From Thecaphora thlaspeos (lineage: Eukaryota > Basidiomycota > Ustilaginomycetes > Urocystidales > Glomosporiaceae), in the NCBI GenBank assembly GCA_900291925.1, contig UWYS01000021.1, forward strand, positions 372,001-436,000: 64,000 bases of DNA, written 5' to 3'. Numbering within the stretch: position 1 is the first letter of the stretch; each line of letters opens with the position of its first letter. The notes under the pieces were generated by a model. The model had not been told where the DNA came from, did no database searches, and was given only the letters and a program-made list of their open reading frames with translations. Below are positions 20,241-30,616 of the stretch, piece after piece. Both the position numbers and the translations under genes were made by a program.

Positions 20241-22245
20241 GAGATGGTGGTAGGAAAGGGAGGTGGATAAGAAATCTGCCAGCTTCCCAGGGAGGACAGG
20301 TTCCCAGGGAGACGCGTTACCACCGGGCCTAGACCATCTAGGCCTAGACCTCACGGATGGAGGCCTTCCGGGACGCCGTCGGCATCCCAAGAGCACCTCA
20401 GAGACCGAAGGCATGCTCGTGGGATTGCTGGGGATCGTCTAATGTACAAATAGAGGGCCCCGGGCACCATCGTCGAGCTGGAATAAGCATCCTTGACCGT
20501 CTACTTTCTTCAGGAACGACAGGTGAGCTGGAAGGGGTTCAGGAGAAGAGGAGCAGGTCCCGGGCCCCCACACAGCCGGTCGCTTACCCTTACTTGCTTG
20601 TTCGGGATGCGTGGCGACCGCTACGTCTTTGAGCTCCGATCTGGGGTACTGTAGGTAGCACCTCGAGAGGGTCCCCGCGTTTCCGTCTTCGTATGGACGA
20701 GGATTCATGGCGGGACAAGTTAAGCACTCATCATGCATTCACGATAAGAGAGGAGCGATCGTTGTACGCTTCCGCTCCGGTGCGGTTCTTTGCGACGGGA
20801 GCTCCGTATCTACTTGTTACCCCCCTTTGGCGGGTGATGCCGTGACAGTCTCCTGGCTGCATCCATGGCCTCGAGAAGCGAACTGTGGATCGAGACGATG
20901 GGTGTGTCGCGGAAATGCAATCAAGAGGCGAGCAGGTTTATGTACCGGACAAGAGGGACCAAGCGTCAGGGCGATGGGTGCGCTTTCGCTGCGGGATAAT
21001 GCAATTCAGTATGTACAGTACAATAAGGTGGACAAAGGGGGTCTAGAGCCTCGAATAAGCCGGAGCGAGAGCAGAGGGGCGATGGCGCCGTGGCGGTTGA
21101 TGGCGCATGGATGTGGGGCAGAACGGGGAAATTGAGGAAGGGACGGAAAACGCTTTCCACCCGTTGTCCGGCGCGGGGGGGATGGCCGAGATGATGCACG
21201 GAGGACTGGAGTGGGGGACTGGGGCAACTGCCTCGCCGAGGTGAAGGCGGGAGCGGAAGGAACGGAAAGGCCGCGCGGTCGGAGGGACGAGGCGGGATAG
21301 AGGCAGAGGCAGAGGCAGAGGCAGTTAAACTCTGGCGTCGCGGGGCGCGCGGTACATGGAGCCTATCGGCCACCGCCAAAGTGACTCAAATTGGCAAGTG
21401 ATCCAAGCGGTTGAGAGCATGCAGATGCAGTGGCCTTGGCGCATCGAGGCTGCATCCCGCGTGCGGGGTAAAGACCCTGTCCCTGCGCTCGCCCACGGCG
21501 GCGGAGAGCGCAAGAGGGCGGGCGGTAAGTAACGAGTAGAGGAGCCACAAGCCTTGCCACGAGGAACGGTGAGAAAAGGGCGAAAAAGGCCAAGCCGCCC
21601 TCTCTGGCGAACTTAGGCTAGGCCGATTCATCTGACACGCACGATCAATCACCAAAGATGCGAAACTGCCGCCGCCCCGAGAAACGAGCAGCAGGCAGAG
21701 CGCAAAGCAACTTTGCGGGATATCCGTTCCGTCCCTCTCTACTTCGGCACACTTTGGCGGGGAGCGGCGTCGTGGGCGCCGGTCCTTCCGCTGCCAGCGT
21801 GCATCAGCGATAAGGGTCGCCGAATAGCAGGACAATGCGAATCATTTGAACCTTGAGTCAGACGGGCCGCGTTGCGTTGCGCGTTCCAGGCCCGAGCACT
21901 TGATCGCAGGCACGGCCGATTGCAAAGCAGCCTAGCCGCCCGCCTTTGTCTTCCAGCTGGCGTCGGCCCCACCCGGCCGGCCCTCAAGAGATACATAACT
22001 AGCTAGGGCCATCCGCCCATCTCCCCCCATCCCTTGCCCCTCCTCTTCCACCTCCAGCGCCCTCCCCTCGCTCCAATTCACGGCGTCCCATACCCTTTTA
22101 CCGTTCCCGCCGCCGCCCTAAGGTGCACGCCGCGTCAGCCGCACCCCGCCCTCACCAACTCGGCGCCACCACCGGGCTCTCCACCGGCAGCGAACCTCCA
22201 ATTACCTCATCCTCGCCGGCCTCAGTTATCCTCTGTTCACCCGCC
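20241..22245. other. Gene-poor gap
   Basis: About 2 kb with no open frame showing a recognisable family. It has small duplications such as TTCCCAGGGAG twice at about 20284-20311, and a GGCCTAGACC inverted/direct repeat near 20329-20351. A GGCAGA hexamer repeat lies at about 21301-21324. The last 200 bp before 22246 are C-rich and look like the MFS gene's leader. Confidence 0.45.
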
Positions 22246-24062
22246 ATGTCCTACCAGGCGCCCACCCCCCCGTACATGGACGTCGAGTCGCTCGAGGAGA
22301 AGAAGATCCTCTCCGACCGCGCCGTTCCCACCCTCGATGCCACCCAGTCCAAGACCGACCCGCTTTCCGACTTCAAGTTCGACGCAGATGCCGAGACCCG
22401 CCTCCGTCGCAAGATCGACCGCCATATCATCGCGCCCGTGGCCCTCGTATACCTCTTTTGCTTCATAGGTACGATTTTTATTTTGGCTTTATAGGTCGAT
22501 TTTGTTGCTTTATAGGTCGGGCAAGCCCGTCCTCTGAGAACCAAACGAACGTCCCAATATTCTTTTCTTTTTGCTTTATAGATCGAGCCAACATTGGCAA
22601 CGCAAGGCTTGCTGGCCTCGAAGCCGATCTAGGCATGAACCCCAGGAGTTACCAGGTGTGTATGGCCAAAAGGCGCGAATATCTTGCCACCCTCGGAGCC
22701 CGCACGCCCACGCCCACCCGCAACTGACCCGTGCGCGACCACTTCTGCTGTTGCCCCACCCTTGTTCTTCCCCCCACCTCCACCCTGCCGCCTCATTTTG
22801 CACCGCATCGACAATAATGACAGTACAACATCCTCCTCACATCCTTCTACATCGCCTACATCGTCTTTGAGATTCCTTCGACCCTTTGCGCCAAGAAGTT
22901 CGGCCCTGGCCGATGGATTCCCGCCATGACGTTCGCCTTCGGTCTCCTCAGTCTCTGCAACGCCTTCTTGAAGGACTACGGCCAGGCCATCGCCGTCCGA
23001 TTCCTGCTCGGTGTGGCCGAGGCCGGTATGCTCCCTTCCATCGCCTTCTACCTCGCTCGCTGGTACCGCAAGGACGAGCTAGCCTTCCGCTGCGCGATGT
23101 ACATTGTCATGGCCCCGGGCGCCGGTGCCTTTGGCGGCCTCCTCGCCTCGGGCTTCCTCAAGCTCCCTAGCTTTTCCGGCATCGAGCGCTGGGAGACCAT
23201 CTTCTTCTGTGAAGGACTGATTACCATCGCTATCAGTGTCCTCGCATGGTTCACCGTCACAAACGATATCGACTCGGCACGATGGCTGTCCGAAGAGGAG
23301 AAGGAGCTGGTGCGCGCGCGCATGCTCTCGGAGCAGGTCGGCCAGACGGCCCTCATTGACAAGGCTCGCGTCCGTTCCATCGTCTGCGGCATTACCGCCC
23401 CTACCACCATCGTCTGCGCCACCATGTTCATGTTTGACAACATCACCGTCCAGGGCATTGCCTTCTTCTTGCCTTCGATCGTGCGCACCCTCTTCCCCAA
23501 CCGGACCGTCATCCAGCAGCAACTGCTCACGGTTCCACCCAACGTTGTCGGAGCCGCTGCAGTTCTCCTTGTCGCCTACGCCTCTACCAAGGTCAAGGCG
23601 CGCGGAGTCCTGGTGGCCAGTACCAGTCTTGTCACGGGAGCTGGCTACGTCATGTACCTGGCGAGCCGCGACACCAACACTCGCTATGCCGCCTCGTTCC
23701 TCGCGACAATCGGCTGCTACTGCCACGGCGCGCTCATCCCTGCATGGGCATCGATCAACACGAACAACGACTCCGAGAGGGCCGGAGCGATCGGAGCTGT
23801 GGTGTTGCTGGGCAACTTTGGCGGACTGATAGCTACGTGGACCTACCTTCCCAAATACGCCCCCAACCAGGTACCGGGCAACGCGGTCAACCTGACGGGA
23901 GCCCTCTACATCGCCGTCGCGTCTCTCGGACTCGTAGCGTGGCAGAGGTACATGAACGCAAGGGGACAGTCGGGCAAGAGGGACCACAAGATCGAGGGCA
24001 AGTCTCAGGCGGAGATCGACGAGCTGGGCTCGAGACACCCTCGTTTCCTCTACCGCTACTAG
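22246..24062 (+). CDS. MFS anion:cation symporter (Dal5/allantoate permease family)
   Basis: Three exons (22246-22468, 22582-22655, 22824-24062) encode 511 residues. The N-terminal RRKIDRHIIAPVALVYLFCFIDRANIGNARLAGL is split by intron 1 and is the hallmark of the family. YNILLTSFYIAYIVFEIPS, RFLLGVAEAGMLPS, YLARWYRKDE and ERWETIFFCEG follow. About 12 membrane helices are evident, with a charged central loop (SEEEKELVRARM). Yeast relatives carry allantoate, nicotinate, vitamins or carboxylates; the substrate here cannot be told. Intron 1 is odd: it contains two extra copies of the exon-edge sequence (see findings), so a longer isoform is possible. Confidence 0.92.
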
Positions 24063-24680
24063 ACGTCCGAACGCCACACGCCACGATACCACCATACGAG
24101 CTTCTTATGTCGCTTAGACATGTCGTTTGTTCTAGATACACGATCTCTTTTTACGCAACGACTACACGACATATTCTTCCACCATCATTTCGCTACCCCC
24201 TTGTCGACCATCATTCTTGAACCCTTGGGCTTATGTGATACATTTTGCTTTCAATTTACCTTTCCTTTGTCCCTGCGATATCGTTTCCTGTCCCATGTAT
24301 TACTATCTAAGCTTGTAAGAAGCCCGATCGGTACGTCGAAATCATAAACGAGATAATTACGATCATTCTAGACGTTATGGCTTTGAGAGGTTTGGTCGTT
24401 GGATCGTAAGCTGGTAGAAGGGAAAAGGGGGATGCGTATCGATGTGGCGCTGTGACGTTCAAATGTTGTTTGTCATTTCATTGCGAGCACAAACAATGCT
24501 CATATCACCAGACGAGTCGAATTTCTTCTCGCAATTCCATCGTCAAACCATCTGCCTCTCCTAACACGCGCGGTGATGTCGATATCTTTCTATAAGCATT
24601 CTCATTATCCTGCTAATTCCATCTATATTAGTCCTTTCTCTATATACATACATACAAGGACGATACCGTCACTAGACCAA
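24063..24680. other. Convergent 3' region
   Basis: About 620 bp, clearly more A/T-rich than the flanking genes, between the MFS stop and the end of the ABC pseudogene. I see no gene. Confidence 0.4.
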
Positions 24681-27600
24681 CTACCTCTTGTTGTAACTGA
24701 TGAATCGGGTAGCTAGGGGGAGTACCATGACGGCTATGCTCCAATGAACGATGAGGATGCCTAGATCTCTCCACCTTTCAGCGTATTGAAATCCGAGACC
24801 TTTCGTAAAGTCGTCGCCTATCCTATAAGGACAGTATTCGCACGTCGACATAGACGATGCATCAACAATGTACCCCTTTCCAAGGGCCTGTACGAACCGA
24901 TCCGCATACTCGCCGCACGTCGCGCCATTGGGCGCGTCAAAGGATACCACCTCGGCCGATCCAGGCACGCACACGACGGGCAAATCGTGTAGCACCGTCG
25001 TAAGCAGCGCCGAGACGAGACGAGTGTACGGATTGATCTCGTATCACCCAGCTGCGATAGAACTTGACCATATTCGGTCCAGGGATGGTGACTCCTGCGA
25101 AGAGTTCGTAGACGATCAGAACGAAAGGTAGCAGCGGACCGAGGAAGGCCAGGTTAGGTGCGAGCGCGGCAAAGGCCTGTCCTATGGCGAACGCATAGAG
25201 TTCGGCTATGAGCAACACAAAGAACGCAAAACCCGCCCGTGTCGCCGAAGAGGGAAGGCCGCACAGGTAGTAGAAGGGGAAGAACTAGAGCATCGTGGCC
25301 ACCACGGCGCCCGGGATCTGGCCCACCAGCTGCGACGTCGCGAACACGAATCGGCTGTACGTCCCGCTCGCCGATACTCGGACAAAGATCTTGCGCGCCT
25401 CCATGAACTTCGGCTGCACCTGGGCGAAAATAAAGGCCGGTAGGAAGATGGCGATGAAGATGGCAAAGACACGGTTCTGCAGGTCCGTAGCCGACGTCCC
25501 CAGATTGAGCCACGTCAGACCGACCAGAAGCGAGGTGGCGAAATGGACGACGAACGAGGTGTAGTAGTAATCCGGGGAGCGCCACTGTGCTGTCAGCTCG
25601 TGTCGGAGGACGATGGATAACTGGCCGAAGAAGGACGGGCAGCGAGCGGAGGATGCCCTGTCAGTTTCCGGCTCGGTGCTGGTTGAGGCGGCGGCATGGA
25701 GGGCGGCTACCTGTTCGTCCAGCGCGCGAGCCTCGGGCGACTCTCGCCAGTGTCGCTCCCACCTCTGTGCGTTCTCCGGGTCGCCACCGACAAGCGCGAT
25801 CATCGATTCCGCCGGATTGGCGCCGTCGTGGTGAAAGCTCGCATCCGCATGCCTTGCAAACATCGAGAGGGCGGTAACCGACCCTTCGCCGATCTCGCCA
25901 CAGTAGACGGGCAGACCGCCTCGTCCCAGCAGCATGAGCCGGTCGAAGGACTGGAACAGCTCGGCGCTCGGCTGATGGATTGTGCAGATGACCGCCAGCC
26001 CTTCCTGGTCCGCCAGCCTGCGGAGCGTCGCCACAATCGCCGTCGCGGCCTGTGCGTCCAGACCGGACGTAGGCTCGTCCAGGAAGATGACCGAGTCCGG
26101 CTGCGCCACCAGCTCGACGCCAATGGTGAGCTTCTTGCGCGCCTCACCCGAGATGCCCGTGCTCCCCTGGCCGATCTGGGTGTCGGCGAGAGCATCGAGC
26201 TCCAGCAGACGGATCGCATCAAGAACCCCGCGACGGTGCTCTGCAGCCGTGATTGACGTCGGGCGGCGCAGCTTCGAGCTGAAGAGGAGCGCCTCGTAGA
26301 CGGTGGAGGTGGGCTCGTGCACGTCCATCTGCTCGCAGTAGGCCAGGTGGCGGTTGAAGGCGCGAGTCGTGGGTCGCCCCTCGAAGGAAATCGAGCCGTG
26401 TACTTTGCCCATTGTCTTACGGTTTGCTAGGACGTCGAGCAGCGTCGTCTTGCCTGTGGGCGGGTCGAAGCGAAGCAAAATAAGGTGTTGACGGAGTCAG
26501 CCGTGAAGGTCGGCCCCGTCGCCCCGTCATCACCGTCATCCGTCGCACCTCCTACTCACCTGCTCCCGATCCACCCATCAGCCCGGTCAAAGATCCCCGC
26601 GGCGCAAAGCCGGAGACGTTGTGCAGCAGGCGCTTCGAACCGCCCTTGGCAGGGACATCGTAGCTAACGTCGGTCCATGTCAGACCGCCGCGCGTGCAGG
26701 CCGAGGCGGTCTTCTCGAGCTTCGCCGTTGTCGGCGCAGCAGCGGCGGCGGCGGCTGCCTTCTGACGCAACTGTCCGGCAGTCTCCAGATCGTCGGCCGT
26801 TGCCTTGAGGCTGGGCTCACCACGACGCACCGCCACCTGCCCGGACGGCTGGGAACGCATCCTCCTGCTGGTGAGCTCCGCCCCGATCAATGCCAGCAAG
26901 AGGAAGCCGGCGGCAAAGGCAAAGACGATGCCGACGTTGCGCCACAATTCCGAGGTGGTCGCGGTGAAGCCGAACGAGGAGCGCAGGTAGTCGCTGCCTG
27001 CGACCGAGGCGTCCGAGGGCCCGGCGCCGGCGATGCTGCACGTCTGCGAGAGGTCGGTGATCGTAGCGCCGTACCCGAGATCGACGCCGCCGACATTGCG
27101 CGGGACGATCCGGGCCGCGTCGCACGACAGCTCGAGGCCGCGGAACTCGTTCGTCATCGTTGCCTGCCAAGCGTAGCGCGCCGGGTTGATGTAGTAGAGC
27201 CACTTTGTGAAGCCGGGCAGCGAACGAAGCGGGACGAGGTAGCCCGAAAAGATGACGCTGCCCGTCAGGGCGATGACGTTGAAGCGCAGCACCGAGTCGA
27301 GATTGCTGCCGAGGAAGGCGATCGAGGCGCGGTAAGAAAAGAAGAAGACATGCCACACGCCGAGAACGACGAGGAAGAGGGTGAAGAAGGCCGAAGCGGT
27401 ACGCTCGAGGCCCGAGAGAAAGTAGAGCGGCAGCAGAAAGATGAACAGCTGTGGGATCAGCGGCGGGATCTCGGCGAGCCAAAAGGCGAGCTCCGAGGCG
27501 GCGGGGCTGTGGAAGCAATAGTCAACGTGACGCGCGCTGATCGACGTCGCATCGAGCCATGTCGAGATCATCCCGAACGCCTCGAACGGCGGGTAGAGGA

Positions 27601-29235
27601 TGGTGAGGTAGAGCAGGCCACCGCGCGTAAAGGCGCCGCTGGCGTTTTCGGGGAGCATGAGGTAGGCTGTGCCAATCAGAATCGAGATGGTCAGGTTGAA
27701 TACGTAGAGCGCCGCCAGGTCGGGCCACTCGCGCGCCTTGCGCCGGAGGTCGCGCCGGAGGACTGCCTTGATCTGCTTGGTGAACGGGACCGTGTACGGG
27801 GTGCTCCCGAGGATCAGACCCTTGCGCCGTTCGTACTTTACAGCCTGCTGGAACTCTTGGTACGCCAGCGGCAAGTCGGAGCCACCATCGGCAGAAGGGG
27901 CGCGGGGAGCCGACGACGACAATGACGATGCCGCCACGTCCTTTTGCAGAACGGCCCAATGCGGCGACGCTCGGAAGGCCTGCTCGAACGCCTTGGCCGT
28001 CGTCGGAGGGGTCGCTATCCCCGCCGTAGCCCCCGCCCCCGGAGAAGACCACGGCGCCTCGCCGCTCAAGCACGACGTGACAAAGTCAGAGACCGTCTGC
28101 CTGTCGCCCTTGATGAAGCCGAGCCGGGCAAAGTGGCCGACAACAGCGGCGGGCGAGCCGTAGAAGACCTGCCTCCCTTCTTCGAGGACGATGAGCTGGT
28201 CGAAGCGGTCGAGTATGTCGTCGCTAACCTGGTAGAAGGAAGCGACATTGAGGATAGAAAAGACGCGACTCATGAGACGCAGCCCCTTGACGAAGCTGAG
28301 CGCCGTGCTGCTGTCGAGGCCGCTGGTGCTCTGGTCCCAGCAGGCGATGTCACAGCCCGAGGCAAGCACCTCGCCAATCGAGACACGCTTCCGCTCGCCG
28401 CCGCTGATGCCGCGGACGTGCTCGTTGCCGATGATGCTGGAGCGGACGTGGTCGATGCCGAGCACCTCAAGAATGCTGTTGAGCGCTTCGCGGACGAAGC
28501 GTTCCGGATCGCCCTCCATGCCGGCGGGGAGGACCTTGGGGGTCTTTGCCTCGAGTGCGAAGCGTATCGTGTCTTGGACGGTGACGGTGGGGTAGTGTTG
28601 GTCGTGGGCCGAGGCGTAGAGGGACTCGGCGGGGTGCTCGCGCGCGAATTGCTCGGCGGGGACGCCAGCATACTCGAGCCGACCCTGGACCGAGGCAAAG
28701 GCCGAGGTGCGGTTGGACAGGAGGTGGAGCAGCTCTTCGCTGCCGGACGACGGCCGGCCGAGGACAAAGATCATCTCGCCCGGGCGGAAGTGGGCGGTGA
28801 TGTCAGAGAGGAGCGTCTCGGTGGCGTGCTTGCGGCGAAAGCAGCGAGTGAGGTGGCCGCCGAGCGTGGCAAAGAAGGCGGCGTTCTCAGCGAAGGCGTC
28901 CGGGACGGTGCGCAGGGAGTGAAGCCGCTGGCGGAGGCCGGCGACGGTGAGGCGGTGCATGAGAATGTCGACGCGCTTGTTAGCCTCCATGCGGAAGCGA
29001 GCAAGCGAGCAAGCGAGTCGTAGATGGTCTGGCCCTGGACCGAGAGGCGCGACTCGTACTTCGAGAGGCTGTGGAAGCCATGCTTGTCGGCGGTGGCGGC
29101 GGCGGCGGTAAAGGGGTCGAGATGCGGGACCTCATCGATGTCGAGGTCGCTGGGTTGCTCGGCGTCGCCGGCGTCGCCCGTGCGGCTGGCAGAGATGTGC
29201 GATGAACCCCTGCCGATGATGGGCGCCGGAATCAT
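24681..29235 (-). pseudogene. Decayed PDR-type ABC transporter (ABCG full-size)
   Basis: Two half-transporters are recognisable. NBD1 has a weakened Walker A (GRPSSGSEELL) and an intact ISGGERKRVSIGE signature. NBD2 has GSGAGKTTLLDVLA, rebuilt across the only clear intron (26559-26454), and FLDEPTSGLDAQ. Six-helix blocks follow each. Three lesions break the frame. First, an 8-bp unit repeated three times at 28994-29017 shifts frame after the N-terminal region. Second, an in-frame TAG at 25287-25285 interrupts the last membrane domain (ATML stop FFPFYYLCG). Third, one extra base near 25044 shifts frame between FYRSWV and YEINPYTR, after which the family sequence resumes to the C-terminus at 24681. 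A shortened product starting at 28990 cannot be excluded, but it would still end at the TAG. Confidence 0.82.
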
Positions 29236-30616
29236 GGCGTAGGTGTGGAAGCGGTGGTGGTGGTACGAGGTGTGAGTGTGTTGCTTGGAAAATGTGTCTA
29301 GCTTGCACTGCCGACGGCGAGAAGGGTTGACCTCTTATGTACCTATGCTTGCGGGGATGGTGGTCGGCGATAAGGTGCGGCGAAAGGTGCGGCGAGGCGT
29401 GTACATAGGAACGGCGCTCGTCCGAAGGCAGCGAGCAGCCACGTCTCTCAATCGATCGATGATATCTGCCAAGGCAGTCGAGAATCCTGACTGGAAGGCG
29501 CATCGAGACAAGCGGATGCGCCGCGCGGATGCGATGCGTTCGGGAGCGCCGATTGTGGTTGCGTCGGGCGCGCCCGCAGCGATCCGCCCTGCAGTCCGCA
29601 AGAAGCCTCTGCGAAACGCCACCGACCTGTCGAGCTGCCTGTGATGTCTGCCTGCCCGATCCCGTTCTGACCAGCTCGAGACGATCCCGCCGGATCCGAG
29701 CGCTCGCCGTCGAGCAACTGCCAGCACACACACCCACATGCGCCACGTCATTTGTCTCCTCGTTACTTGTCATGTGCTCCTTCTCCTTCTCCATTCCCTT
29801 CGTCAAGACTCCCCTTCTCGACTCGTTCCTCGTCTTCCTCCCTTTTCTTCCCCACCCACCCTCTCCTTCGTATGGCGCTGTAGCTCTTAGGCGCTGTTCC
29901 CTGTGCCAACCCCAGGGAACTCGCTGAGCCGGCCTCTGGCCTCCTCCGCAATCTATGTACTGTCTCTCCCTCGGTGTGTTGCTCAGTCTGCTCGACGGCG
30001 ACCGCCTTCTGATTTGCAGCTGGGCGGCGGCTCGCACGCGACCCGCTCCACCGCCGTGCGCCCGCCAGGATCTGCTCGGCGCGTTGCCGCTTGAGCAGAA
30101 ATTTATCTCCAAGCGTATCGCTGCGCGCTCTGACGGAACGCGGCGCAAACGCGGCAACGGCCGATGACGAAACGCCAACGCCGGCGCAGGCGCGGCAAAA
30201 TTTAAGCTCGTTCCGACCCGCCCATCCCGCCGTCGCGTTCCGCTGCGGCGAGGCTTCGGAACGCTCATCAGCACATCACCGACTCGCCCACCTCCCAACG
30301 CACTGGACACTTGCGCGCGTTCGGCCACAGCGAGAGAGAGAGATAGAGAGAGAGAGAGAGATAGAGAGCGCATCCGATGCCGTCCTCGTGGCGGCTGAAC
30401 GGTGCCGAGTGGGATGCCCAGGACGAGGCTGTGGAGCGCAGGGCCACTTGAGCGCAAGTGGTAGTAAGCAGGACGTATGTACTGAGGCGAGCCGTCGGTG
30501 ACGCGGACGGGTATGTATGGGCATGGAATCTATGGAATTCGCAGAGCCATCATTTCTATCGGACCCGAGTCCAACATCCGACCGAACAGACGCTTCCCGT
30601 TTCCGCATCGCCCCCA
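29236..30616. other. Intergenic with GA microsatellite
   Basis: 1.4 kb upstream of the ABC pseudogene and downstream of VIP1. A GAGA/GATA microsatellite lies at 30332-30368. Long open frames here have the composition of antisense shadows, and I found no family motif in them. Confidence 0.4.
30332..30368 (+). repeat. GA/GATA microsatellite
   Basis: Near-perfect GA dinucleotide run with two GATA interruptions, in the intergenic region downstream of VIP1. Confidence 0.9.

Noticed and set aside
20329..20351. GGCCTAGACC inverted/direct repeat as a possible transposon end
   Set aside because: Too short, with no matching partner at a plausible distance and no target-site duplication.
26621..29023. 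Two long plus-strand frames (434 and 359 codons) over the ABC pseudogene
   Set aside because: Opposite-strand shadows of the transporter, with no recognisable domain.
29132..30457. 441-codon minus-strand frame upstream of the ABC pseudogene
   Set aside because: Overlaps the transporter's N-terminal region in another frame and is otherwise low-complexity Arg/Ser; no motif supports an extra exon or gene.
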